The translations under genes were made by a program, and so were the position numbers. DNA of 64,000 nucleotides from Megascapheus bottae (lineage: Eukaryota > Chordata > Mammalia > Rodentia > Geomyidae). How positions within the stretch are numbered: the first letter of the stretch is position 1; each line of letters opens with the position of its first letter. Positions 1-12,129 of the stretch are shown here, in pieces. Location: contig JANJXV010000189.1 in NCBI GenBank assembly GCA_024803745.1, positions 186,001-250,000 on the forward strand, read 5' to 3'. A model generated the notes under the pieces. That model was not told the DNA's origin. It saw only the letters and a list, made by a program, of their open reading frames with translations, and ran no database searches.

Positions 1-954
1 CAGATGCCCTCTACTGCTGGGGTCTTCATCTTCTGGCTCTGGTTGGCTCAATATCACAGGATGAAAGTCCTGGTCTCCGGTGGCATGTGTGTTCCATCCG
101 CACATTGCTGAGTCTCAGGGTGTCACCATGCATTGTCAGCTGTTGATGGGACACTGACAACACGGAAGGGTCCTCTTAGCATCATCCATTCTACGTGATC
201 CAATCTTGACTGCTCCAACTTGAATCCTGTACGACTGCTGTGTGCTGGCATGGAAGGACTTTTCTTACCACAAAAACTAGACAGGGTAAAACTCAGATTG
301 TGGTATCTAAGCCTTTCAGAAAAGATTCTTTTTATTCAGATGACCAGATGAGTTGACAGTGACCACCTGCAGTAAGAGAAGGAGCGTTTTGATATATAGA
401 TGAATGATTGGGTTGAAAATGAAGCATATTTTCTAGTGACCATCCCTGGATTTAGTAAGTTTCTGCACATCTGAAATGTGCTACAACACAGTGGCCCCTC
501 TTCTCTGTTGGGGATAAATGTCAGGAATCTCAGGTAGTACCAGACTCTACACTGTGAATTTGATGAGCAAGATGGCCTCTCAGTGGGACATACAGCATGA
601 ACACAGAACAAAAGGTTACATCCTGTGCAGGACACAGCAGATTGCAGAAGGTCATCTTACTACTCAGACCTCTAGGTTGGATGTCGATAACTGAACTTGT
701 GGAATGTGAAACAGACTAGGGAGAAAGCTGCTGAAATGTATAGTTTTGTGTGTTACTATTTTCACTGATTGATTTTAAAACAATTTCCCAGCTTTATCAC
801 TTGGCTAGAATGCAAGAGGCGCTGGGTTTGATCTCCAACACAGAAAACAAATAAAAAAGAGAAGCAAACCCGAGCCCATCCATAAGCAAGAGAAATGGCA
901 CCTTGACGTATGGATTCTTCCCTGAGTTGTAATGGTTAATTAGAATGGTTAAGT

Positions 955-1073
955 GTGATGGCCATGCTTATATTCCTAGCAGTCCTGTCTGAGGCAAGAG
1001 ATTCATGAGTTCAGAGCCAACCCGTGTCACATAGTGAGACCCTGTCTCCCATGAGAGAGAGAGAAAAAAAGAA
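955..1073 (+). repeat. B1/7SL-like SINE fragment
   Basis: The text reads like a diverged B1 monomer: 'cctagcagtcctgtctgagg', then 'agtgagaccctgtctc', ending in a short A/G-rich tail. The copy is old. Confidence 0.45.
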
Positions 1074-1539
1074 ATTCACTTAGGAAACATGGTGCTTAAC
1101 AATAAGATTCACTGAGTGGTCATGCATGATGGCACTTGGTGCCCTCTTGGTTCTGAAATTGAAAGTTGATGTGGGGTAATAGAGGTATTTCTGGGATCTA
1201 TATTTTGCTTAAGTGCAAACAAGAGAGCAGTGTTCTAGAAACATTTTACTAATCAAGTAATTTTCAAGGGAGAGAAATCCTTTATGCCATTTCTGGACAT
1301 TTCTCTGAGCTTCACCTGTCATTTCATTTCCTTTTCCTTTTCCATGCTTGGTAAGTTTACAGTTGGTTCTACCCCCTTTATTCATTATTCAGGTAAAGAA
1401 ATTACTCCATGGTTGAAGTCCTGACCTGTCCTTTCTTTCAATGCAGCTTGGAACTGCTTTGAGTTTTCACACCATAGGTCTGTAGGGTCGGGGGATTCTA
1501 CTTCTTAATTTATGCTTTTATTTTTTTAATATTTTTGTT

Positions 1540-1812
1540 GTAATTAATAAAAGGGTTACATGATATTTGCCAGATAGAAGGTACATTAATTCACATGCAT
1601 TGATACCCTTTCACATATCTTGGTCCCCATTACCCTCCCCCCACCCGCCCATCTTGGTTTTCCCCCCTTCCCTATCCAATTTCAAATAACCAAATACAAA
1701 TATATCCAATATATCAGATAACAAAGTGAGATACTGTAACAATATGAGATAACCAAGGGACAGCAAATGAGATGAGAGATAACATAGTACATTAAGGACA
1801 ACAATCATTCAT
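1540..1812 (-). repeat. lineage-specific non-LTR repeat (family X), inverted copy
   Basis: The reverse complement matches the element at 29855-30152 over most of its length. Shared blocks include the 'aatgtgtgagaag/aatgcacctac' type segment, the 'ctatctggcaaat' segment and a G-rich centre. The 3' end of the element carries an A-rich tail, as in LINE 3' ends or long SINEs. I cannot name the family. Confidence 0.6.
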
Positions 1813-2084
1813 TATATGGCTTTTGTTTCAATATCCTGGAGCTCCTTTCAATTAGCTTCATACTATATATGCTTTTATTTTTAACAAAAATACTTACTGC
1901 TTGATTCTTGGATACTGTGGTTCTCTCTGTGCTTATTATAGTAAAACACTGCATCCTACAATCACTTGCTGAATATATCCTGCTTTTGGTTTTCACTGGC
2001 CTTTCCTTCAACAACTGTAGAGCTACCAGCTTCTGTCTCCATTTTCCTATTGAGTAGACTGAGGCTTTGCTACCTTTTTTTCCC

Positions 2085-2584
2085 AGTATATAAACTATTT
2101 ATTAGCAGCAAAGGCCTATAGACTCATTTGTTCTTGGACACACCCACAGTTTGACCAGGGTGTCCAGTGGTTGGTATGCTGGCTTCTGACTCGAAAGCCC
2201 CAGAAGAGATGCAGCCCTCTATGGGCTCGAATCTTCTTCAGCCACTGCAGATGGTTGACCAGAACTTGGCTGTATTTTCCATCCTCTACATCCTTCTGCT
2301 TGTTTAAGAACTAGTCTGGAAGGTTGTACTGACATGGGGTGATCCCATGTTCCACTTTCTCCTCTGTGAGTTCTCCTGCCCTCTTAGTGAGGTCAATGTC
2401 TGCTTTCCTCAATGCTACATGAATGTATCTTCGCCCCTCACCCTTAAATGGCAGTGAAAGACTATTTTCCGCTGCCCATCAATGTTGGTGTTGAGGACTC
2501 ACAAAATGTGCTGGATCTTCTCAGGAATCACCAGAAACATGGTGGTAGCACCAGGCGGTAACATGTAGGCCTCCTGTTGAGGCT
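2085..2584 (-). pseudogene. RPS18P: RPS18 processed pseudogene
   Basis: The minus strand reads as an intronless, damaged copy of the 40S ribosomal protein S18 mRNA. It begins with a piece of the 5' leader ('aggaggcctaca'). The start codon is at 2540, followed by a recognisable MFLVIPEKIQHIL-type start. Later blocks correspond to [43 protein letters not shown] and the GVSKNK end before a stop at 2126-2124. An AATAAA signal follows at 2103-2098. The start-to-stop distance is shorter than the RPS18 reading frame and in-frame stops and deletions are visible, so it is dead. The absence of introns and the retained mRNA polyadenylation signal point to L1-mediated retrocopying. It lies about 210 bases upstream of the first visible semaphorin exon, on the opposite strand. 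Confidence 0.9.
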
Positions 2585-2793
2585 TTGATCTCCTTCATGG
2601 CTCAACCAAGACCTGGGGTATAGGGGTGGAGATGGAGCTAAGTGATCTACACCATGTCTCCAAGGGCATGGGCCTGTGGTCCAGCATGCATTTCCTCACC
2701 TTGGTTGGTCTTCGTAAACAAAATCATGCAAAGACACACTGTGATGGAGAAATCATGTTCTATGATGCCTTTTTCTTCTTTATTAAATTATAG

Positions 2794-5700
2794 AACCTAA
2801 CAGCCTTTGACTTCTTGTGGATAAAGAAAGATGGCAGGGGGAAGTGTCCCTTTAGCCCTACACACACTTATACATCTACCATGGTTGGTAAGTTCTCCTG
2901 CTCAAGCTCCTTTAGCCCCTATACTTATATCCAAGTATTTTGTTCCTACTCAGAATTGGTCTCCATCCACTTACTTTTTCTAATCTCTTTCCTGGAATTG
3001 TTTTCCCATCACTTGCCCTTGCTGAAGATGTGTGTCCTTTAGCACAGACTCCTTAATTTGTGGAAGAGTTTTGAATTCACTGTTGAATGTGGTAACCAGC
3101 CACCACCATTACAGCATGCCCATTATTGGTACACAGTGTTCAAATACTCCTTTTGGGAGGCAGCTGAGCCACTGAGACATAGGATTTTTGATAGCCTCTG
3201 AACTCTGCAGCAAATGGTTCCAAAACTATTATGGCTACAGATCACTGTGCAGTCTCAGAGTCGAATGGGTCTGCTTATGTTTTTTTTTCCCCACTCTGTG
3301 GTTATGTGTTACACATCGTACTCCTTCAGTCTTCACCTTCAGTGCAGTGTATGCACATGTATTACAAAGTAGGCTTTGGGTGAGGAGATTCTTCCTCCCT
3401 GCAGGCTAGTGTTTCTAAGCACATTTACTTCAGGTGAGGTCAACTGTTTGCATTAGAAAGTGCCTTAAGTGCATTTTGCCTTACAATGCTTTCAAATTAG
3501 TGTGGTCTTATTAGGGTAAAATCCATGGTAAAGGGAGGAGCAGCTATGTTTTACAGGCTGTAGGAAGTTCTTGTTTGGGTTCCACTGGTACTCTTTCACT
3601 CAAAAAATGCAGCTCAGTGTGGCACCTTAAATCATCCCCATCAAAAAAAAGTCTTCAATGAACACAGTGGCTGTGGCATCATAGACGTCTGGGGATGTGT
3701 AAGGAATCTCTTCTATATGGAGGCTTAAGGCAGTTACAAAGAAATTGATCTCTGTTGGGTACTGGTGGATCGGGAGTAATGCTAGCTACTGGGAAGGCTG
3801 AGATTTGAGGATCTCAGTGCAAAGCCAACATGGCAGGAAAGTCCATGAGGTTCTTACCTCCAAAAAACCACTAAAAGGTAGAAGTGGAGATGTCGAGTGC
3901 CCACCTTGAGCACAAAAGCTAAGTGAAAGGGCCCAGACCCTAATTCAAGACCCAGTACTGGAAAACAAGCACATGGGCATACACTTCATTTTCAGTGCCA
4001 CAGTAGAGGGCTCATCTGACATCCTATTTCTCCTCCCTGCTCCTGGGCCTGTGCAGATGGAGAGCTTTATGCTGGGACAACATATAATTTTTTGGGAAGC
4101 GAGTTCATCATCTCCCGAAACTATTTCTACAGTCATCTGCAAACAGAATCTGACATCCCATGGCTGCATGGTAAGACACCAGGTCTATTAGCTGAAGGGA
4201 ATGCTCTGGTAGACTTCCCTTCTGGCTGTCACTGAGCTGTGAAAGTCCTGAGTTCTCAGCCTCAGCACAGTGGAACCACAGGAACTGCTAGGGACCCCAC
4301 TGGAATCTAGGCTGTTATTTTGGTATGCCTTCTGCTAAATAATATGGCTGAGAAGCTGTTTGTACCTCCTGCTCTGAGTGCATCTCAGAGACTGTCATAA
4401 AGTGACATTGAAATGTCAAGTGGAGTACTGACAGGTTTCCCATCAGAATGTGGTATTATTTGGGTATGACCTGAAAGATGCAGCCTTTATGCCAGCCTCC
4501 AGGGCTGGGTCAGAAGGCAACAGGATGCCTTACTACCTATAGCCAATACCTGGCTGAGGTCTGAAACTGCAGGTGGATGGTAGGAGACTTCTAGCTGGAC
4601 TTTTCTTGGGGTTGCTGGAAAGTGAGGTCCAGGGCTTTTTTGAAGACTCGTGGTCTGTGGCCTATATACAGAGAGGACCACCAACCCACTGAAGGAGGCC
4701 AGCCAAGGGCATAATCTTAGATTCCTGTGGTCGGGGCTAATTGGATTGACTCATTTATTTTTGTCAGAAGATGATCTGTCTGCCAGATGAGAGGCTCCAA
4801 AAAGCTTGTGGCACCCCACAAGGAACTGTCCTATAAGGCTACCACCAGGGCTAACTCTGAGGCTAAAGATAATGACACAAAAATGGGACAAACTAGCTGT
4901 CATAAGTCCCAATTCCAAAGTTTCTTTGTGATATGACACTCACATTCTAGATGTTCTTGCAGGGGCTAAGATGCAGCTCAGTGGCAAAGCAGTTATGCCC
5001 AGTCTCAAGTCTGCAGTGACTGGCTGTGACACACGGGGGAGCAGGCAGAAACACAAAACTCCATGAGCAGGGACAATCTTGTCTCTTCTCTCTACAGAGC
5101 CTAACTTTGTCCATGCTGAAGAGATACGAACCAGCCGGGATGGTTTCAAGGATGAGGATGACAAGGTCTACTTCTTCTTCACAGAAGTATCTGTAGAGTA
5201 CTACTTTCTTTTCAAGTTGCAAGTCCCCCGCATTGCAAGAGTGTGTGTGGTGAGTGCTTCTTGCTAGCCTCGGTTTCTGTCCTGTGGGACAAGCTCTGGA
5301 AATGCTTCTTTTCCTGCCACCCAATCCCTTCCTGCCATAGAAGCCTCTTTGGAGAGGCCTCTGAGATGTCGAGCTCCTGTTCTTGGCGGCTCCAGTGGTA
5401 TCTGTGGGACTAAAGTGACATTCTCTCCCATCATGCAGTTGACTGAACAGCTGTGGTTCTCAACGCTGACCTAAGGCCCCCTCAGCTTAGGAGAAGTTGG
5501 TTACGAGTTTCAAATCTCATTTCTTGAAGCTCTCAGTCCACATGAGAGTGAATCTGCGCCTTAAGTGTAAAAAGTGAAATCTGCAGTAAAATGTGTGTCA
5601 GTCTCAAAGCCTCCAGTGTGTGGAGGGGCAGAGGCGAGGATGCTACTACATGCAGGTGCTTATGGAGCACAGAGAATTGTCTTGAGTGGCTTGGCTGGCA

Positions 5701-8700
5701 TTAGAGGGCAAGCAGGCTAACAGGTCTTAGATAGAGCATTGGAACCCAGGAAAACACAATCAGTAATGGATGGAACCAGATGTTTTAACTGCCCCCCCCC
5801 CCGAAAACCTTTAGAATCTCAAATGCCACATGGTTCTTTGATGTGGTGATCCTCATGGATCATTTTGATCTGGATATGTCTCCTTATCAGCATAGTAATC
5901 AAGGTAGGAAGTAGCTGTTGTGCATACCTGACTTGTCTGGATTATGCCTAATCAACCGCCAAGACGTCTACCCACAGCTTGCTAACTCAGTTCCCAACTA
6001 TCACTCACTGTTGGCCACCTCACTCCTCATCCTTGGGTTGAGTACCCCAAGTGTCCAGGCCAGGCAAGTGCCATTTATGTAGTGTTATTTCATAATTTGT
6101 ACCTATGAAAAAGCTATACATGAGCCATTGAAAGATTTTAGCAATATTAACTAATGCTAGAATAGAACAAAACAGTGAAGCTGTAAGTGTCAGTTGTGGA
6201 GGTTTTGTGGTGGAGGGTGGTCTTGTCAGTCATGGTTTGAACAAAGGACCTGTGTCATGTCCCTAAGTTCTTCAGCTCCAGGCTAACACTCTACCACTTG
6301 AAGCCACAGCGCCACTTCCAGTTTTCTGGTGATGAATTGGAGATAGAGTCGCATTGACTTTCCTGCTGGGGCTGGCTTCAAACCTAGATCCTCACAGATC
6401 TCTCCCTCCGGCACAGCTAGGATTATAGGCATGAGCCCCTGGTGCCCAGCTAGTACAATCAACTGACATGGTGTGGTAGGTAGACACGGTGAATGCAGAA
6501 CTTGCAGCAGGTATTGCAAAGGCACTGGCACAAGGGGCTAAGAGCTCTCATTCTCCCCTCCTGCCCTGGGGCTGTCAGAACACACCGACCACACCCACCT
6601 TGGCCCAGTCCTTTACAGGGTATGGCAGGATCCATACCCTGGGATATGTTGTGAACTGCCTCCCCCACTCTAAACCAAACAGAAGACTCTGGTCTCTACA
6701 GGTCTGGTCTGACGTGGCTTCCTTTGTCCTTGTGAGAGTCCAGTTCTCGTCCTGAACCACCTGGCAGTGCTGGTCTGAGCACAGGCCCCGTCCCTGCCTC
6801 CCTGTGCACACACATCCCTCCCCTGCTACGCAGGACTCAAAAGCCCATCAGACCTGCTGGAAAATGCCCCTGCTGGTCGTCAGAAAGACAATTCCTCATT
6901 TGTCCTCCTAGGACTTCACCGTTGAGATAGAAAATCATTGTGTCTAACATAAAAGAAGCGTCTCCATCTCCTATCCGCTGTGTGCACAATTCCCAGATTC
7001 AGTTCAGTGTGTTCCCACTAACAAATAGGACATTTGTTCCAAGACCCCAATGGGCTCCTAAAAACACATATGCTACCAAACTCATATATGCTTCCTTCCC
7101 TACACAGATGTATGAATGAGAAACTTTAATATGCAAATTAGGCACAATAAAAGATTAGCAATAATTACTAGAGATCCCTAGAACAGTGTTCATGACAGCA
7201 CAGAGGGTTGATTTCTCTAAGAGGGACATCCAGCCTCAGGTGGAGATTACCTGCCACTGCCTGGCCCTTCCACCTTAACTGACATTTTAAGGATTTCACC
7301 TTCATTATCACTTCACAAAATGCCCCACCTCTTCAGAGCCAGAACTCAGTAATGCATTGTAGACGAGTAAACATGGTTTTCACGAAATGAGTTTTCTGAG
7401 AAAGGATTTTTGTGGGTTTTTTTCCCCTTTTTACTTCACAAAGTCAGATTTGAGCCAGCATGGTTAGACTGCTTTTTGTTCACGTACTAGAGCTTCTGTG
7501 GACCATGCCGGCTCCTCAAGAAAGCAGGTGGGCACTGTGCCCACCTGGAGTGCTTTTGAGGTCACCTAGACTCCCTTGTAATGTCCTGTCGCTTGAGTTT
7601 TAGGATGACCAGGGTGGCAAGAAGATCTTGCAGAATAAGTGGACCTCCTTCCTGAAGGCCAAGCTACTCTGCTCCCAGCCAGACCTAGGCCTGATCTTCA
7701 ACATATTGCAAGATGTGTTTGTACTGCGGCCCCCAAGAGCCAAGGAGCCTGTTATCTACGCACTGTTCACACCCCAGCTGTAAGTGCCCTCGGTGGGGTT
7801 GGGTTGCTTCCCTCTGCCCCGCTGCACTATGGTAACTAATGGGCCTGCACTCCATAGGAACAATGTGGGTCTATCCGCAGTTTGCGCCTATGCACTATCC
7901 ACGGTGGAGGCCGTGTTCTCTCAGGGGAACTACCTGCAGAAAGCCCGTGTGGATTCCTACCCCAAGTGGGTTACTTACCATGGTAAAGTACCCACGCCTC
8001 GACCTGGAATGGTGAGTGGGACAGGGCTGCAGGGAGGGATGTCCTTCCAGTTCAAGGATCCAGGCTCAGGGACTGAAACTTCATAGAGGAACCAGAGCTT
8101 CCCTGAAAGTGGTTCAACTGGCCACGCTATCCTCTCTGTCCAAGGCCCAGTGTTTCCTGAGCTTGTAGTTGCATGCACTAGATTAGCTATTCTCTTCTCT
8201 TTACTTTGCACTGTGTAATGGTTTTCAACATGCTGTGTTGAAATCAGAGGTGGTACTGAAATGCCATCTCTTGAATTGGCCATAATACATAATTGAATAA
8301 TACGGTTGGAACCCTTCCATTTTCAGTTTGGTGCAGAGACCTGCACAACCGGGCTTCCAATTCATTATTGCACAAACAGTAAATGAGTGGTCGTGTGATT
8401 CGTGCCTACCCCACCTGGCCAAGTAGCGCCCCAAGACGTGGCTCTTTCTGGGTGTCTAGACATGATGGGTCATCATTCCTACTGGATACAATAAAACATA
8501 TTTTGTGGTCATGAAATCTTGGTTTTGCATATAAGGAAGCTTTTATGCTGTTTAGAACCAGCCTGTTTTTCAGCAATGTTTGCTTGGTATGGTTCCATCA
8601 TGTAAGTGTTGTCCATTTGAAACCCTCTGTCCTCTTCACTGATCATACTTCCTCCCCAGATTGTGTGTGAAGGACAGTTATATCTTCTGCCTGTGCTTAA

Positions 8701-11700
8701 ACACTGTCTCCTCTGACTGCCGTGGAGAGGCCATCTCTTGCTGTCCTCCATCTTTGGAGATGAGCGGTGCTGCCCCTGGCCTCACTGCCGGTGTGTGCTC
8801 GGTCAGGCGCAGTAACCCCGGGAAATTTTATCCTCACAGTGCATCAACAGCCAGACGCGTGCAGCCAACTACAACAGCTCTTTGCATTTACCAGACAGAA
8901 CACTGCTGTTCGTCAGAGAACACCCTTTGATAGGGGACTCTGTCACTCCAATAGGCAACAGGCCCACCTTAGTAAAGAAAGACGTGAGCTACACCCAGAT
9001 TGTGGTGGACAGGACCCAGGCCCTGGACGGGACCTTCTATGATGTCATGTTTATCGGCACAGGTGGGTTCGAGGGCTTTGCAGTCGCCGTGTGCGTGTCC
9101 TTGAGGAAGAAGACTGGGAAGTTCCTTATGATCCCCTGTGCTTCCATGACAGAGCATCTCCTCTGAGGGGACTCTGGTGGTTTGTGATAGAGTGAAAGGA
9201 TTCCTGAGGTGCTAGCACAGCTGGCCTGCCAGATGCAGAGCTCACAGCTGCCTGGAATGCTCACAGAGAGGCAGAGTGGGCTGGTGCAAAGAAGCCCTGT
9301 GGTTGGAGAATGGGAGCGGGTCATGCACTGCAGTGCATGTAGTGGTTGTGAACACTGAGCAGCCTGGCATCCCTAAGTGCAGCTGGGAGGCTTTGTCCCT
9401 GCAGCCAGGGAGGAGCCAGGCTGACGTGGGCCCTGACCTGGGGGGCACACTTTCCCTCAGCAGTGCCTTCCAGAATCAGTCATAGCAGCTGGCAGGACAC
9501 CAACTCCTCACTGGACATTCCCACCTTACTTCTGCTCACCTACTGAACATCTCTAGTTGAGTCCTGCAGAGCCAGTGGAGCTCAGGAGCCACCTCACATG
9601 AAACCTGCCTTCCTGTCTCACTGAGGGCTTTGTGGATGAGGGTTGTTGGGATCAACCCTGGGACAGGACTTCCACTCATGATCAAAATCAGAGTAGCCTG
9701 TCACTCGAGAGTGTGCAATGGTTTATTTGGCAAGGCTTTCTTCTTCATTAGTGATGCAGACTTGTCCTCTTAGTCTCAGCATCTCAGTGAGTGAGGGATG
9801 TGAAAGTGAAGAAGGAGTGCTTGCTCTGATATCAGTGTCTTTGATGAGTCCTTCTGGGTGTTTCTTCCTGACCTGTGGATTTGGCCTTGCAGCACAGGGC
9901 TCCCTGCACAAAGCTGTCCAACTGGAAAACGGCATGCACATCATTGAAGAGACACGGCTGTTTCACAGCTCTGAGCCAGTCCAAAACCTGTTGCTATCTT
10001 CAAAGAAGGTAAAGATGCCCAGGAAGGAGGGCTGGAAGGCTGCCTTGCCTGTGGCTTTGTGTGCCTGTGATGTTAGATTGGCCTTCCTTACTTTGGATGC
10101 ACTTGAGCTTGGATGCACTACACCAGGGTCTCAGAGTCTGTGAAGTGCTTGTCTTGAGGTAGGTCCACACAGGAGCTCGGCGGCTGATTTCCCCTCTCAG
10201 GCACAGAGGAGTGAAAATCCAAGGTGGTATTCCACATTGGTTTGGATCACCAAGCTTCTGCTCATTCTTTGCACATGCTAATGGTGTCTTCACACATGGA
10301 GCTGGACTCAAGCTGCAGGGATACAGTGCTCTGTCTGTGCGGATGAACTCTGTCATTTGTGCGAGAATGAGTTGTTCTTGAGCCTGTGTTGTTTGCTTTC
10401 TGCCTATGACAATGTCTCACCTGCAATGAGAGAAGGAAGGCAACCAGGGAGTCAGGCAAGGAGATCCCCTCCACAGGCCAGGAGAGTTAGATGGGGTTGA
10501 TCAGCCTGCTCCTGAAAGAGAAACAGGCACAAGAGACTGGCAGAGGGGGCATTCAGGCCAAAGGCCCACTTAGCCTTGTCCCCTTACACTCAACACACTG
10601 CCTTGACTCTCACACAAGCTGTAGTGAACAGCGATCTTGGCTCTCTGTAGTCCTCTGACTGGATAATTCTGCCTTAGAGAGGCCTTTCTCCCTGCGCACA
10701 GCACTCCAGGTCATCCTTATCAAGTTGCAGAGGGGCTGGAGAATCTCAGAACCCTTGTCTCACTAGGGTCTAGGTTAAGCCTGCTCTTCTTTGCTTCCAT
10801 CACCACAGGGCAGCAAGTTTGTCTATGCCAGCTCCAACTCAGGAGTGGTCCAGGTCCCTCTGGCCTTCTGCAGGAAGCACAGCAGCTGTGGGGAGTGTGT
10901 GCTAGCGCGGGATCCGTACTGTGCCTGGAGCCCATCTGAGGATGCCTGTATGGCTCTCCCCAAGACCAGGGACTGCACCAGCAGGTATGGGCTGGGTACT
11001 GTGGCAAGAGCCTGTATGAGTGAGCAGGGAATGACAGGTATCCTTTTATTTTGCAGGACTTGCATCCAGGACATGAGTGGTGATGTGTCCTCATGCCCAA
11101 GTGAGTTCTCCCTCTTATACCATCCCATCAGGAGCAGCTAGGTCAACCAACCACTCATACTAGCATACTAGCTTTTTTTCTCTGAGGGGCAAGAACACGT
11201 GTATGTGTGTGTGTGTGTTCCCCTCCTTGAACAAAGCCACATGTCATGTTATATACTCTGCTCCTTATTTCTTTGGAAAGAACGCTTTGTCTGCAAGTAC
11301 TCTTCCAGTTCTGCTTATCTGGATGTCAGTAAACAAAAACAAGTCGTATTAACGATGACAACAGAAAGTACTTGAGTTCAGGTGGGACAGGTCTCACCCC
11401 CAAATCCACAAATCTGAAATGTTTTTAAATCTTGTGTTGTTATTATAAGGCAATGTACTGAGGAGTTACAGTTACTAAGGTAAAGAGTACATTTCTTTTA
11501 GGGCACTGTCAGCCCTTCCCTCCCTCCCTCTCTCAATCTGAAACATTTTAAATGCCAGTGTGATAGCACATGTGCCAAATCCTACACTGGGAGATGAGAT
11601 TTCTGCTGCTCAGAGCTCCCTTGCTTGCTTGTTCCCAAGAGCTGCTGTCTGGAGCTCATCTTACCATTTGGTCGTGTATGTCTTCGTCTTAGTGCTCCTG

Positions 11701-12127
11701 AAGTTTCATCTTGCGCAGTGGGTCAAAGCTCTGTTTCATCTGTGGATATTATTGTTTTTGAAAGTGGCCGAGAATATTATGGTGATGCTGTGCACATTTT
11801 TATGTTCTAGCTAAAATGATAGAAAGTTATCAGAAGAAAATTTATAAGCAACATTGTACAGCACACTTAACATGCTCTGCGAAGTCCAACATGGCCCAGA
11901 TTGTGTGGAAGTTCTACAATGACACAATGAATCCTAAAAGACCTAAGTATGTGTTTGAGAAAAGGAAAAACTTGATCATTTTCAACCTGTCAGAGAGAGA
12001 CAACGGGGTGTACAGCTGCCTGTCGGTGGAGAGGATTGGCAGCACTACAGTCTCCCAAGTGCTTGCGAGGCATATATTGGAAGTGAAGCCTAACGCAAAC
12101 TCTGATTGCTATGAAGACATAGATTAA
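2794..12127 (+). CDS. SEMA4D-like: SEMA4D-like semaphorin, 3' ten coding exons, ends before a membrane anchor
   Basis: Ten exons: 2794-2887, 4057-4170, 5098-5249, 7604-7779, 7858-8011, 8840-9062, 9893-10008, 10809-10984, 11057-11100, 11811-12127 (stop). All have AG/GT borders and compatible phases. Together they give exactly 522 codons, 521 aa plus stop; the N-terminal part lies left of the window. Residues about 1-345 are the distal sema beta-propeller ([37 protein letters not shown]). Residues about 350-415 are the PSI domain ([14 protein letters not shown]). Residues about 425-510 are an Ig-like domain ([16 protein letters not shown]). The gene then ends with the tail [11 protein letters not shown]. 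Known SEMA4D is a type I membrane ligand of plexin-B and CD72; this product would be secreted. The exon plan matches SEMA4D, but as I recall the human protein the residues differ far more than orthologues usually do. It is convergent with SECISBP2, as SEMA4D is in other mammals. It could be a tandem paralogue, a young pseudogene or a fast-evolving orthologue. Confidence 0.85.
3757..3968 (+). repeat. B1-ID type SINE
   Basis: A chimeric SINE copy: 'gctagctactgggaaggctg' in the left half, 'gtccatgaggttcttac' in the middle, and a degraded ID half ending 'acccagtactgg'. It lies in the intron between the first and second visible semaphorin exons, ending about 90 bases before the second. Confidence 0.7.
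6228..6453 (-). repeat. B1-ID type SINE
   Basis: The inverted copy shows 'ctaccacttgaagccacagc' (ID half), 'tggtgatgaattggagata' (linker) and 'gctaggattataggcatgag' (B1 half). It lies in the large intron between the 5098-5249 and 7604-7779 exons. Confidence 0.8.
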
Positions 12128-12129
12128 CT

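Larger units (their letters stand above)
1..2080. other. gene-free left end of window
   Basis: I see no coding exon here. The missing upstream sema-domain exons were looked for and not recognised, so they probably lie left of the window. The stretch holds a B1-like SINE fragment near 955-1073 and an inverted copy of a lineage-specific repeat near 1540-1812, both listed separately. The open frames at 336-635 and 1611-2014 lack any recognisable domain and look like chance. Confidence 0.5.

Noticed and set aside
2124..2540. RPS18 as a functional gene
   Set aside because: Shorter than the real reading frame, with stops and deletions, and intronless.
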